A DNA stretch of 64,000 nucleotides from Cardinalis cardinalis. Lineage: Eukaryota > Chordata > Aves > Passeriformes > Cardinalidae. The notes beneath the pieces are model-generated. The model was given only the letters and a program-made list of their open reading frames with translations, searched no databases and was not told where the DNA came from. Below, in pieces: positions 1 to 12,767 of this stretch. Position 1 is the stretch's first letter. Every line of letters starts with the position of its first letter. Location: contig JACDOX010000300.1 of the NCBI GenBank assembly GCA_014549065.1, forward strand, positions 79,482 through 143,481, in the 5' to 3' direction. The translations under genes were made by a program, and so were the position numbers.

Positions 1-1787
1 AATTCTACCAAGCCACAGAACTGTGTCCTCCTGAATACTAATGATGCTGTCTAGCACTTTTTAAAGTCCTTTTCACTGCTACATCTCAGAGTGCTCTTCA
101 AAGGAGGTCAGCACATGAATGAGAGCCCGAGTCCCCACAGCTGTGTAATTCTCTGCTGACACACTGCTGCAAAGGTCTCTGCCCAGGGATGTCTTTCTGG
201 TCTTTATTTTTTTAATTAAAATGTCAAAAAGAAAAAACAATAGAAGCCAATTAAACTGCTCCATTAGCAATGTAGAAGTTTGTAGGCAATTTGTTTTACT
301 CCGTTGCCAGCAAATAAAATGTTTCCCATGAATTCTGTGATTAATTCCTTAGGGCTGGAATCAGTGTTAATTGGGGGATTAAGAACCAGATGTTTGTTGT
401 TCTGAATAAATGTTTCAAAAACGCAGAACACATGAATTGTAGGTATCCAACCCCCAGATTTCAGTGGGACTTTGGTTCCACCTCCTTGCACAATAGCAGG
501 AGTGATTATAACAAAATATTCTCTAACAGATGGGTGTTTACTTAAGCCTGAATACCCTCAGTGATGAGTATTCTGCAGCTTTTGGGCTGTTTGTTCCACT
601 GCTTGAATTGTAGAGGTTCTCAAACCTTCATTTTCCTTTCTGTGGCTTCAACTCTTTTTTTTGGTTTTTTTTTTCCATTTTTGAATAGGGAAAATAATCA
701 GTTGTTGCTCTCTTATAACCTCTCCTATATAGTAGTATGCAGTTGAATCTTTATTCTGCAGGAATNTGACCCAGTCCTTTTAACCTTTCTTAATTGTCTT
801 TTGTCTTCCCTGTGCCTTCAGTTGTTATTTTCTCACTTTTTGGGGGGTATTTGTCTGAAGTTGTGCTGCCAAGCAAGGATTCAGCATGACACAAGACCAA
901 CCCAAGCCAATCTGGGGTCCTGTGAGAGCAGGACTTGAGCTCTTCTCTGGGTCTTTTTTGAGGCAGATGCTTGGTTAGCACAACAAAGAAATGTGTTTAA
1001 ATCAACCAGGCAAAGGTACTGCTCNATTCTCCATGTCACCACTTTGCAGCATTCCAAAGGGCTGGGACCTGGCTGCTCTGGCAGCAGTTGCAAGAATAAT
1101 ATTAATAATGAAAGTATTTAACATTTAAAGTTCAAAGTATTTTACTATCATTTGCTAATTAACTCCAATGGAGACTTAACCAAGACTGACTAGACTGAAG
1201 TAATTACTTTAATTGTATTAAATATGATTCTATTTGAATGCAGAGGCATCGTGTCTTGTGCATTTGTGCAGCTGCATTCTTGGCTGTTGGATTTTAATCC
1301 CACATTTACTTTGTGAAGTTTTCCTGTTCCAGCTTAGCAGATAAATAATCAGCACACAGAGGCTGAATTTCTGGTCCCATCTGCCTGACTGCTCACTTGC
1401 TTTCATCTCTGTAGCACTTAGAGCAAGGGCTCCTTTGCTTTCACATAAATAAACAATAATTCTTCCAAAATAAATGGAGTACCTGTGTATATAAACATAG
1501 ATCTGCACCTCTGAGTGCTCCGTATCTCTGCTGTTTCTTGCTCCACTGTTTTCCAGCTGGGCATTGTCTAGGAAACAGAAGTGTGGGTATGAGGAATGAA
1601 TGGATTAGCAAAATGTTTGGAAGAAATTATAATATTCAGAATGACATCACTTGTAGGTTACCAAGCAAGTGGAAATGGCTTCACTTTGCATCCTGATTCC
1701 ACAAAACTTCTTCTGCAAAGAGCAACAGGACCTGTTATTGTTGAAGGGTAATTTTGTGATAGAAATTGGTGCATTTTTATCTCCCAT
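1..1787. other. Intron 2 segment, no recognised element
   Basis: AT-rich unique-looking sequence. I see no CR1 or LTR ends, no exon and only a T-rich run around 655-678. The short open frames here lack any recognisable protein pattern. Confidence 0.6.
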
Positions 1788-2015
1788 GGAGTCATTTAGG
1801 TTGGAAAAGCTCTCTAAGATCATCAAGTCCAACCCTTACCCCAGCACTGCCAAGGCCACCACTAAAGCATGGTTCCAAGCATTCCATGACATATTTTTGA
1901 ATATCCCCAGGGATGATTCTGCTGCTGCCCTGGGCAGCCTGTTTCAATATCTGACCANCCTTTTGGTGAAAAAATTGTTTCCTGAGACCCAATCTATACC
2001 TCTATCTAAGTGGTG
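1788..2015 (-). mobile_element. CR1 LINE fragment (old subfamily)
   Basis: On the + strand it reads as the complement of a CR1 3' region: a shortened ggttggaaaagctctctaag, then atcatcaagtccaaccc, and further on tgggcagcctgtttcaatat. It diverges clearly from the GC-rich CR1 copies further along, suggesting an older subfamily. It is 5' truncated, as almost all CR1 copies are. An open frame at 1669-2028 overlaps it by chance. Confidence 0.8.
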
Positions 2016-2123
2016 GTGGGTGCTTTGAGATGATCTTTTCAGGCCCAAGTGAGTTCTGAGTTTGGCTTTAGAGAGCCTGCATCCTGTGCCCCAGTGAGTG
2101 AGACCAGCTCAGAGCTGTTCAGG

Positions 2124-2802
2124 TGTTGGGAAGGATGAAAGTTTGACAAGAAAGTCTCACAGGTATGTGTGCTTAGCAGAAAGGTTTTTAAATGTAGAGT
2201 CTGATGAAGGAATAGAGATGGAAGCAAGTTTTGATGCAGAAGACAAGAATTGCTGAGCCAGTCTCACTGGATAACCAAGGAGGCAAAGGGTGTGTGAGTT
2301 AGAAGGGGTTTTTATGGCTTAGAGCAAAGGATAAACCCACCCCAAACAAGAAGATGTTTTTACCAAGCAGAAAGAGAGCACAGGCAAACAAGTCAGCAAA
2401 TGTGGCAAGTAGAAAAAAGGTCTCAGAATTTTCCACTGCAAGAAAACTGAAAAACAACTTCCAGCTTAAACTGTAATGTACTGACTTTGAGTGATTGGAG
2501 AGCACTAACATGAACATGGTAATTACAGTAGTTATGATGGGCTGTAGGTAAAAGTTAAGGTATAGATTGGTCCTACTGTATTAAGATGCTCAGCAAAGTA
2601 TAGAATGCATTGTCACCAAAACCAAAGGGTCTCCAGGCCTGCCTGCAGCTGGAGCTGACAGCTGTGGGCACAGCTCTGTCACCCACAGCCCTGGGCTGCT
2701 GGAACACCTTGGATACAATAAACTGCATTTTGGATACAATAAACTGCATTTTGGATACAATAAACTGCATTTTGGAGAGCCCCTGGAGTCCCACATCCCT
2801 CA
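2124..2802 (+). mobile_element. Solo LTR, ERVK-type, with 6-bp TSD
   Basis: The block starts TGTTGGGAAGG and ends CATCCCTCA, with an exact 6-bp direct repeat TTCAGG at 2118-2123 and 2803-2808. TG...CA ends plus a 6-bp TSD fit an ERVK/betaretrovirus-like LTR. The AATAAA signals on the + strand near the 3' end set the orientation as +, the same as PTPRT. No internal retroviral genes follow, so it is a solo LTR. The family name is not known to me. Confidence 0.82.
2709..2775 (+). repeat. 21-bp tandem triplication carrying AATAAA
   Basis: Three head-to-tail copies of a 21-bp unit (ttggatacaataaactgcat plus t) start at 2709, 2730 and 2751, followed by a partial fourth (ttgga). Each full copy carries AATAAA (2717, 2738, 2759). 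It lies inside the LTR at 2124-2802, about 40-85 bp before its 3' end, where the poly(A) signal of an LTR belongs. Confidence 0.92.
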
Positions 2803-2808
2803 TTCAGG

Positions 2809-5800
2809 CTCTTAGGTTCAGGGTGTGCAGGGCATCACCTCCCCTGCATGTGATGGATCCTCCACCACCTCCACTCACTGAGAAATCACAGCAGAATTGC
2901 TGTCTTTCCTCTTGCAGCACAGATAAGGGATGGGGGACTCTTCCCACACCTAAATGAGTCTGTTCCTTTGTTCCAAAAGTGGAGGAGTCTCTGAGCTTCT
3001 CACTGGAAGAGCAGAAGGGTCATCATCATTAGTGTTGCTCTGNGAAATACTCATTTAGCAGACAAGCATGGAGATCTATCCAGGAATTCCAGATGGCCAA
3101 ATTCCACTTGGGCTGCTCTGAACTGAGTGAAGTTTTATGGGATTCTAACAGGCCAAATGCTTTCCTGTGTCACCTTTGTCNTTTTGTGAGTGGCACCATG
3201 GAGTTCCAGCAGGAATGGATAATTATCCAGCAGCTTTCCTTCTGGAAGGTGATAACCCACACTGGATGGGCAGGATGCTTTAATTCTGTTCAGGAGAGGA
3301 GAGATGTGAAGCTATTGCTGACCTCCAGAAAGGCCAGAGACCCTCTGTGCATAGGTCAGGCATTTGTCTCTTCTCCCTGCAGGCCAGAATGGTGCCAGCA
3401 GGAGTTAGACTCAACATTTGTAAATTTGAAAGGCGAGGCAGTAAAATTAACATTTCCCCATGTCTGAGTGTATTAATTCTTGCTTACAAGAAAATACAAA
3501 AAGAAACTTGTTAAAGGAATAAATTAAAATTCATCTGTGTATATGATGAATCATGATTCAGTTTTGTCTGAGAGGGAGAAAAAAAATTGGCTCAGCTGCC
3601 TGTATTTTTTTTTCCTCCAAAAATATTTTATGCAGGGGAAATTACTAAGAATGAGTCAAATATGTTTCTCCCCACTCTTTCACTTGCATACAAGTAAATA
3701 GATTAGTCTGTGGCTCGTTAATGAGCTCCAAGTAATTTCTCAGCTGTTAAGGTCTAAAGAGAAAGGGATCTCTGGAAAGTTTCCCCCAATGTGTTTTTAT
3801 TTTGCTATTTACTCTGCAGCCTCCTGTCTGTGCTTTGGAATTCTTTCTTGCAGTTGTAAATAATTCTTCCCCATTTCCAGAATTCCATTCCTGCTTGATG
3901 CTAACCTGAGTTTTTTTGGGATTGACTGCAGGTGTTGGGTTTCTTTTAGTGGATGTGCATGCCAATGTTAAGGTTTCCAGGAAATGCACATTTTTGACCC
4001 ATTCATGGATGCAGCTTTGGGAGGAAGGTAACCTTGCAAGCAGCAAGAGGGAGCTTTTTCTGTCCTCCAGCCTTCAATTGTTCTGTTTTACTCCCTCCAG
4101 GCCCTAAGCCACCCCTCTAACTCATTCTGTGATGTTGCTCACAGCCCAGCACCAGGATTTGGGTGTCTCTGGGAGGAATATGTTGTTACCCTTATGTTTT
4201 TACTACCTTGTGTTAGCTCTGGGCTGTCAGTAACTAAATCCCACCTGTGTAAATGTAGAAAATCTTGCTTATTCAGCAATGAAGACCATGAATTGATTTC
4301 ATACAGGTAGAAATTTAAATCCATAAGTTTTATGAGTGATTCTTACCAAATATTTGCTCTGTCTCGTGCTCCTGTTTTCTAACNCCCAGTAAACCCTTTC
4401 CTTTGGGATGGGGTGTACTGGTTTTGGATGAAATAGAAACAGTGGGGGNCTGTTTGACTTAAGTCTGTGGGGAAATTGCAGACCTTTAAACTAAGGATAT
4501 CACACTTAGCTAACCAAGTGCTTGCTTTTTTTCAGTGATGTAAAAAGTAGAGGTAATTAAGAACATTCACCTCTCTAGAAGACTTTTGCTGAGAGGAAGT
4601 TACATCCCAGGTTTTCATTCTGTGTCATTCCCGTTGTAAAGGTGACAGAGAGAGAATTTCCCCCATGTGCTGTTGTCAGAGGTCAGCAGAACCACCCTTC
4701 CACTTAGAGGGAGGTGGAGTTTTGGTACTGAAATCAAGCTCAGCAAGGATGTGCAGCCTCCAGTGAGCTCACAGGGTATAAAGAAATGATATCAAAGACC
4801 AGAATGGCTTCTAGGAAGTGTTTTAATAACCCCGAAGGGATTGCTGTCTGCTGGGAGCACACACAGTTCTGCACCTTGATGTGTTAAATGGCACATTTGA
4901 ACTGTTGTCAGTCTCTTTCTGACCCTTTCCTGCCAGAGCTTCCCCAAACAGAGCTGTTTGTGAGTGTCAGGACCTTTCCATTATNACCATTAGTGAGATC
5001 ATGGCACTGCTGAAGCACTGCCACAGCATCTCCCTGGGAGGAAGGACAAGCAAGCTGCTGGTGAGCTCCTTCCTCCTGCATGGTTTCAGCACACAAACAT
5101 TAATTTCTCTCAGCACCTGTTGGCTCTAGCAGGAACTGATGCCTCTCAGCATCTGAGCACACAGCCTGTATTTTTTATAATGTGTTATTTTGGGCTCTGT
5201 TAGGACATGCTGTCCAGATGCCAATGTGTTAAAACTGGATTTTGTTTGAGGGAATTTTATAACCACACCAGTGGAAAAATATTTCTCATGAACACCTTCA
5301 AAATCTTCAGGAGTTGGGAAATAGAAGAGAGAGAGGTTTCTTCCACACAGATGAAATTTAATATAAGTTCTATTGAAATAAATGTGGTTGCAGGAGTAAA
5401 CAAGGTGCATAGGTAGCATGAGGGATGGGGAAGATCTTGCTTACAAAAATTAAATTCTAAAACTGATAAATGTGAACTTAGTGGATATTAAGGAAGTGGC
5501 AAAGCAGTGAGTAAATAGGAGCAGAAGTTTGAGGAGGAAGAGATAAATTCTAGTGCTTTTGAAGGAACTGATTAGGGATATTGCAGATCTAGTGAGGGCT
5601 GAGATTTGTAACAACATTTGAAGAGTGAATTTTTAAGTAGGCAGAATTCTGATTTTTTTTTTTTTCTTCCCCTCAAACTGTGAACCTGCTCTGCATTGGG
5701 TGTTTTTCCTTTTTTCTGCAAGGCTTGTGACCAGCCTAGAGATGGGCAGGTCTAACAGGAAAGAAGTTCCCAAAGAAGAGTGACCTGAGAACCTGCAAGG

Positions 5801-8800
5801 GGCAGGTTCAGACAGANCAGATTTGAAAAAGGGAAGGAGAAAGCCATGAATGAACAGACAAANACTGACAGATGAGGATTTACAAAAGAAAATTTTGGGG
5901 AAATCAGAGGCAAAATTACTCCTCAGCATGATCTAAGAAAGCAACTGAGGCATTAAATAGGGATTCNAGGCAGAGGATGAGCAGAATACAGGAAAGCTAG
6001 GAAGGATCACTAAGGATGCTGCTCAGCCCCTTATGAGCCTTGGTAGCTGTGAGTGAATTTTCAGCTTTTTGGAGCCGTTTAACATAGAGTCAGTGGAATT
6101 CTCCTGACGTCCCTTAAATTCAGTGGGAGCTGGGTGTGATCTCTCAGAGGGACTCTGTGCTGCAGTGCATTGTCTGGATAATGCACTTCCCCCCCCCCCC
6201 ATTTGTCTCTTTTGCACAGTGAACTCTCTTCTTTCATCTTTCTTAATTTTTTCTTTAGTTTTTTACTTCTGTCACCAACCATCTTAACAGGCTCCCAGCA
6301 CCTGAGTGCAAAGCTATGGAAGGATATCCAAGATTGCAGTGTTAAGAATTATTTAACTAATGCAGTTTCTTTACCACAAGCCCTATTCAGTGTAGGGTGA
6401 AATAACTGTAAGTCTTTCTGCCAGCTTCAAAATAAACAGGATGGAGATTCATAATGAGCAGATTTTCACATGCTTTACTATTTAATTAGGAGGATACAGA
6501 TTGTTTGATGGAATGATAATAACAACCTCTGATCACTGGTTCCAATGAGAACTGTTGCTATTGAGAACTTGTGGGGAAAGAGAGTTCATTTTTCATGCTT
6601 AGGAAATATTAGCATTTGCTATTGCCAGTATCAGATATTTAGCGTGTGTAATTTGGCACATGAAAAATGCTGNCTTTTAAAAGTCTTTTCCAAAAGTCAT
6701 TTATATATGTACAAAAGCAAGTTGATAGCAACAATATNAATATATCCTCATGGAAAAAAAATAATGTAAGCTTCTCCTACACAGGCAATCCAACCTCCTC
6801 CATGTCATTCACCTCCTTTAGAAGGGACTGGAAACTGTTGTGCTTGTATTCCTTTGAGATGTAAAGTTGTTATATTACAAATTATCACTTGTTTTCAGTA
6901 TTGACTAGATAAATAAATGCAATTATGTTTATCAATGTTGAAAATTAAGCAACAGAAAGCAATTGTGTGTGTTTGAGGATCTTTTCAAATGAAAAGCTGT
7001 ATTCACTGAATTCTCATCGGCTCTTTCTCTCCCTGACATGTTTCATGATGTGAGCTCTCAATTGAATGAACAGCTGCAGTAAAAATGGCACCAGCCAAGT
7101 CACAGGGAATTCACAGGAAATTGAGATGTTCCAGGCTTCAACACAAGCCACTTGGGCCCTCATTTAACTTGAGAAATGCTTGGCTTTTCCTTAGTAAAAT
7201 GTCTATAAACATAGAAAGGTGTCAAGCTCTTTGGGTAAGCCTCTTATGGGTAGAAGAAAGACAATATGCTGGGTAGGTTTGTCTTTCTAAGGGTGGAAAA
7301 AGCTTTTCCTCTGGTCTTCTACTTNGGATTTATTTACAGGGCATGCATGAGGGAGTAATATGAAAGAGATACCAGTGTTGATCAGAAGGATGCAGTAAGG
7401 GAAGCAGAATAAGAAACCCTCATAGCAGCTCAGATGTCTAAGAACCTTCTTGATTCATCTCATTCTTCTAAAACAAGATCATCCTGTATGCTGAAGATCT
7501 GAACCCATCCCTTAGGTCTTTGGAAGTGCCTTGTAGGGATGCTGGCAGAGTCAGGATGTTTTGTCCCAGTTTNCCACCCTGGCACACACAGCAGGTGTGG
7601 CAGCACAAGGAAAGAACCNACTTGGAGGCAGCAAGTGGCTCACTGTCTTCAGAGCCATGAAACAGCAGAGCTGTTTCTGATTAATCTTAAAAGCTTTAGA
7701 ACAAATGTTTTATGTCCTCAAAGTTTATGCAGCGCTTCCATTTTTTAATTTACTTCTGTGCCACTCTTGTTTAACAGCCAAGTTAGTAAAGGTTTAAGCA
7801 GCGTGATGAACACTGTCATGGGATAACAGTTCCTGATGCCTCCTCACGAGTCAGTCTGCCCCATAAACCCACCATTCACAGAAACATAAACCCTTCAGAA
7901 TCTTCCTTTCCCTCCATCCCTCTTGTTTTCTGTGTATATGAGACTTTTGTTGCATTTCTGTTTTTCCTGCAATACCATCTTCATCTTATAATATCCTCTA
8001 GTTACGGTAGTGAAGATCAAGCTGTGAAGAAATTTGGCAATAAACCCCAAATCACCTTCTCCATCAACTCCAGCCTAATAGGAAATACTCAAAGCATTAA
8101 AAAACAAACAAACAAACTATAAGCTAAATTAACTTCTTGCTAAATTTGTTGCAGTCTAGGGTGACTGAGCGAAGATGTGCCATGGATATTGCTGTGCTTT
8201 CTCATGGCCAGTTTTACTACTCCATCTGTCCACAGCAGAAGAATCTCTTTCCCTGTTTCAGTTTTATGGGTCTGAGTTATTTAGTAGTACAGTTATGGGA
8301 ATATTCAAAGGAGGAATCATAACCAGAGAGAAGTGGTTTAGCTAAGTTCTCATTAGCTGTTCATCTAGAACAGATTGCCTAGGATGGACGTCTGGAGCGT
8401 GTCTGATTGCTGCAGNATGGTGACTTCATGGGGAGAGGTTTTTATCAGCTTAAATGTGCCTGTGCCAACTGACCTGACAGCTTGGTGTGCAGTGAATGAG
8501 CTCTAGAAACTATGGTTTCAGTCAAGGATCTCATTNGTATTTTCCCCTTTGAACTTTGGTTTGAATTTGGCATCTGGCATTGCTGACCTGAACCATCCAC
8601 CTCCACCATGCAGCCACAAACACTTGTTGTTCTTCAGTCCAGCTTTCTAGTCCAAAAAATCCTGCTCCCTACATTTTCCCTTCTGTTTCCTTGTGCTCTA
8701 AGCCTTTCTTCTGATGTAACATTCATGATCCTAATCCTGCTTTTTCTAGAAACTAGGTTTTACTTCTTTACTCAGAAGTTTTTTTATATAACAACAAACC

Positions 8801-8843
8801 AAGAAGCTTTCAAGCCTCACTACTGCAGCTCTTATTAAACCAT
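2809..8843. other. Intron 2 segment, mostly unique AT-rich DNA
   Basis: No exon, CR1 or LTR end recognised. Minor features are a T run at about 5650-5664, a run of 12 C at 6189-6200 and a short (AAAC)n tract at about 8101-8117. Single Ns are scattered through it. Confidence 0.55.
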
Positions 8844-9356
8844 CAAGGCTGGGTTGGACGGGGCTTGGAGCAACCTGATCNTGTGACCNTGTTCACAGGC
8901 ATCCCAGGATGAAGGAAGACGAGGATCTGACTCCATGTTTCAGAAGGCTGGTTTATTATTTTATGATATATATTATATTAAAACTAAAAAGAATAGAAGA
9001 AAGGATTTCATCAGGAGGCTAGCTAAGAATAGAAAAAGAAAGAATGAATAACAAAGGCTTGTGTCTNGGACAGAGANTCNGAGCCAGCTCACTGTGATTG
9101 GCCATTAATTAGAAACAACCACATNAGACCAATCCCAGATGCACCTGTTGCATNCCACAGCAGCAGATAANCATTGTTTACATTTTGTTCCTGAGGCCTC
9201 TCAGCTTCTCAGGAGGAAAAATCCTAAGGGAAGGATTTTTCAGAGAATATCATGGCTACAAGGTCTGGTGGAAGGTGTCCCTGTCCATGGCAGGGGGTGG
9301 AGTAAGATGAGCTTTAAGGTCCCTTCCAACCCAACTTATTTNGTGATTCTGTGACT
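8844..9356 (+). mobile_element. CR1 LINE 3' end, split by an LTR
   Basis: The left part (8844-8881, gggttggacggggcttggag...) and right part (9261-9356, ggtggaaggtgtccctg ... aaggtcccttccaaccc ... gtgattctgtgact) join to a normal CR1 3' end on the + strand. The LTR at 8882-9260 sits between them, so the CR1 is the older insertion. Confidence 0.85.
8882..9260 (-). mobile_element. Solo LTR, ~385-bp ERVK-like family, copy 1
   Basis: On the + strand it runs from TGTGACCNTGTTCACAGG to CATGGCTACA. The CCAAT box and AATAAA read on the minus strand (gattggcc and tttatt on +), so the sense strand is minus. Flanks tgatcn (8876-8881) and aggtct (9261-9266) are compatible with a decayed 6-bp duplication of the CR1 motif tggtct. 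The + strand end AATATCATGGCTACA is shared with copy 6 and not with the other copies. Confidence 0.88.
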
Positions 9357-12254
9357 TCTGCATGTCTCGATTCCCGAGACTTTGTGTCCATTACCTTTCC
9401 TTTGTTCCCTTCTTTGCCTTCCTTCCTCAGGATCTGCCACTCACAGCCTCAAGCCCGGGGAGAGACAAATCTGCAAAACTCTGTCCTTCANCTCACCAGG
9501 AAAGCAGCACAAACCCACTCCTGCAGCTGAGCTGGTACAGAGAGCATTCCTCAGCCTTGTAGCCGTAAAGTGAGAAACAGGATTTCAAAAGCTAATTTGC
9601 TTGTTTTCCTAGCACGATCTTAATTCTACAAGGGAGAGAAGATGATCTAATCTAATTTAATTTTGCTCTTTGAGGAGAAGGGAGATCACTTGGCCAGCTG
9701 CTGCTCTGAGCAAACAGGAGCGTGCAGGCTACAAGATAAGCTTTGAACTTTNTCAAGTCTCTTGGCAGTTTATGCTAATGTGTGCTGTTGGGAGAGTTCT
9801 GAAACTTTCGCCTCTGATTGTATTAATTAGTTTGCTGCTCTAAATGAGCCGNATCTCCCTGTAAAATGAGGAGCTGTTACACATCAGGCTTTCCTTGTCC
9901 CTGATGTTTTAGTGTTTGGGCAGAGTGGACCATGATTTCAAAATCAGGCCAAGCCCATGTCCTCACAGTACTGCTGCTGTTTTGATTTCTTTTTGAAACT
10001 TTAGGCATAATCTAATCAAGCTGTTCGTTTATTACAAGCATGGTCTCCAATCCTGTGTTTGAAGAGGGAGACTTTTCCTCCCCAAACATTTTAACTTTCC
10101 AAACCCATGGTAAGGAAGCATCGCAGAGCTTCTGTGGTCATACTGTCTAGTGACAAACTCCTTCAAAAAACAAATCCACTGNGATTTAAAGGTTCTTAAA
10201 GTCAGTGCTGTCTTTGAAGTGGATTTGTTGCATTCTTAAAGCTATAGTTTCTAGATGAGGTAGATCTACCAACATGTTTAGGTTTGTTTTCATCTCTATC
10301 ACTTTTACAACAGCCTGGTACCTTCCCCCAGCCGGCAGTGCCTCACACCCTCCACCCCTTCCACTGGCTGGGGATTGCCACCTCTGCTTCCACCCCTGCT
10401 CTGCATTCCCATCATGAGCTCTGGCTTCCTGAGAAATCCACAGGGTTCTATCACAAGGTACAGAGTGCTGGCAGGTGTGTGTTTTAGACATGTACAGTAA
10501 TGGAAAAGTCATAAATGCTTTGGAAAAAATTGGAGTTTTGTTGTGATTGTCTTAGCTCTTCTTGCTGATGAGCTCATCAAGGTAATTAGCAGTGCCCTGA
10601 CTCTGATTCTGTATGCCCCAGGATTGTGCCAGGCTGTTTGACAGAGCCACCTCTGTCTTCAGGAANATAGAACTAAGCACGGTTTCAGGGCTTCTGTGCT
10701 GCATTTCTTGGTGCTGCAGAAGTCCATGACTCTTCCAAGAGAAGCCAGGGTTCCTGTCGCCCTGATTTTTTAAGATTTTCTAAGCCTTCTGATGTTTACA
10801 CTGTTGTAACAAACTTTCTCACACACTTTCTATAAATAANTCATTGTTTTGCATTCTTTTATAGAAGAAGAGAANNTTGATGAACTGTTAAGTTTGTCCA
10901 GTGTCATTGGAGAGGTGGCACTGTGACTCTCCCATCCACTGTCACTTTTAGAAATCTATACATGTTGGAGTCAGAACTTCCCTTTTTTTCTTCACCTCGA
11001 GAGCAGCAGTGTGCGCTTGTGTTCTTTNGTGTCCCATAGTGACAGGTTCCAGTGCTTGGGAGGCTTCACTGCAGCCTGGATAACCTGGGCTGGGAACCAG
11101 CACCTGTGGGGTGACACAGAGCCCCAGAACTGCTCTCCCAGCCTGGGAGGCCCTGCCTGTCTGAAGCTCATGACCCCAGCCTGTCTCACTCCCTGCNTTC
11201 CAGAGGTTCTCCTGTCAGCATGCTCATTTTTACAGATTTGCTGTCTGTTGGGACAAAAAGCTTAACTTTTTCTTTATTATATCATCTCAAAGATGATATA
11301 ATTGCCTCATGCATGTGGTTTAAGTGAAATAACTGACTTTTTCATCAGTTCTTGTGAGCAAGCACAGGTCCAGCCTACAGCTGGCCTGTTGCTACACTTC
11401 ATACACCAAATACCTGCAGGTTCCACTTTGTGCTTAGACCCCTCAGCCATCTCTCTAAGCTAAGAGATCTAAACATTTGGCTAAAATCTCACTTTTGGCT
11501 CAAAGATAAATGTGAACTGTTCAGAAATGCCATTTGGATCCAGGCACTGATCTGTGAGAGCCTTTCCAACNCAGGTAATGCACTGGGAATTATTTTGGCT
11601 TTCTTGTTCTATCANCTATCTCTTTAGATTTCTTTTTCCATTTGTCTGAGAAAGACTTANGAAGTAGCTGAATCACCAACATCCTTCTAGTGAAATAGAG
11701 AGTTCATACCTTCCATATTAAAGATAAAGCTTCATCTCAAGTCCTTCATAAAGACTTCACTCAGTCTCCATATTCTTGTGGGAAAAGAGAAGATACTGAC
11801 ATTTCTATCTGAAATTAACTCTGCTCAAATTGCAGAAAACCCAGTGATTTTCTCTTACTACTTTTAGTTACAGGAATGTGATCAACAGTAGGGTTTTCTT
11901 AGGCAGCCTAAAAACTCTGCCTGCCTTTATATATTTTTTTTTCTTTTTAGCCCATGAGATAGCAGACTTAATACTCCCACCTGCTTTTCCCAAATACTTT
12001 TTCATTATTCCAAAAGCAAAGGCAATAATCATTATCTCACTCAATGACAGTTATATTTAAAGCTTTCTTAAACTGAGGTCAGATAAAAAACATGAGCAGC
12101 ATAAACTGGGGTTGGGAATGTACATTGCAGCAGCCTGGGCAGGATTCAGTGGGTTGGGGCAAATTTTCTACAAGCACAAATATTATTCTGTGTATTTGAT
12201 GTGTGTATTCACATAACTGTACTTGAGCTTAAAGAAAGTGATGAAACCCATCAG
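9357..12254. other. Intron 2 segment, no recognised element
   Basis: Unique-looking sequence. The stretch near 9620-9860 is AT-rich with TAATTAG-type homeodomain-like motifs and few signs of repeats, but nothing here identifies a function. Confidence 0.5.
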
Positions 12255-12767
12255 ACTTCAGGTTGGACAGGGCTTGGAGAACCTGGGATAGTTGAAGGTG
12301 TCTGTGGTGGTGTTCACAGGGGTCCGAGGATGAGGGAAGAGACGAGGATCTGACTCCATGTTTCAGAAGGCTGATTTATTATTTTATGATATATATTATA
12401 TTAAGACTATACTGAAAGAATAGAAGAAAGGATTTCATCAGAAGGTTAGCAGGGAATAGAAAAGGAAGGAATGATAACAAAGGTTTGTGGCTCAGACAGA
12501 AAGTCTGAGACAGCTGACTGTGATTGGCCACTAATTAGAAACAACTCTATGAGACCAATCCCAGATGCACCTGTTGCATTCCACAGCAGCAGATAATAAT
12601 TGTTTTCAATTTGTTCCTGAGGCCTCTCAGCTTCTCAGGAGGAAAANTCCTAAGGAAAGGATTTTCCATAAAAGATGTCTGTGCCAGGTGTCNCTGCCCA
12701 TGGCAGGGAATGGAACAAGATTAATTTTAAGGTCTCTTCCAACCCAAACCATTCTGTGATTCTATAA
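12255..12767 (+). mobile_element. CR1 LINE 3' end, split by an LTR
   Basis: The left part (12255-12302) reads aggttggacagggcttggag through gaaggtgtc. After the LTR the element resumes at 12687 with ggtgtcnctgcccatggcag and ends aaccattctgtgattctata. The six bases ggtgtc occur on both sides, as expected of a TSD of the inserted LTR. Confidence 0.9.
12303..12686 (-). mobile_element. Solo LTR, ~385-bp ERVK-like family, copy 2
   Basis: Runs TGTGGTGGTGTTCACAGG to GATGTCTGTGCCA on the + strand, 384 bp, with an exact 6-bp TSD GGTGTC at 12297-12302 and 12687-12692. Poly(A) signal and CCAAT box read on minus. Inserted into a CR1 3' end. Confidence 0.94.

Noticed and set aside
1669..2028. 119-codon + strand frame
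   Set aside because: Its second half is a CR1 fragment read on the wrong strand.
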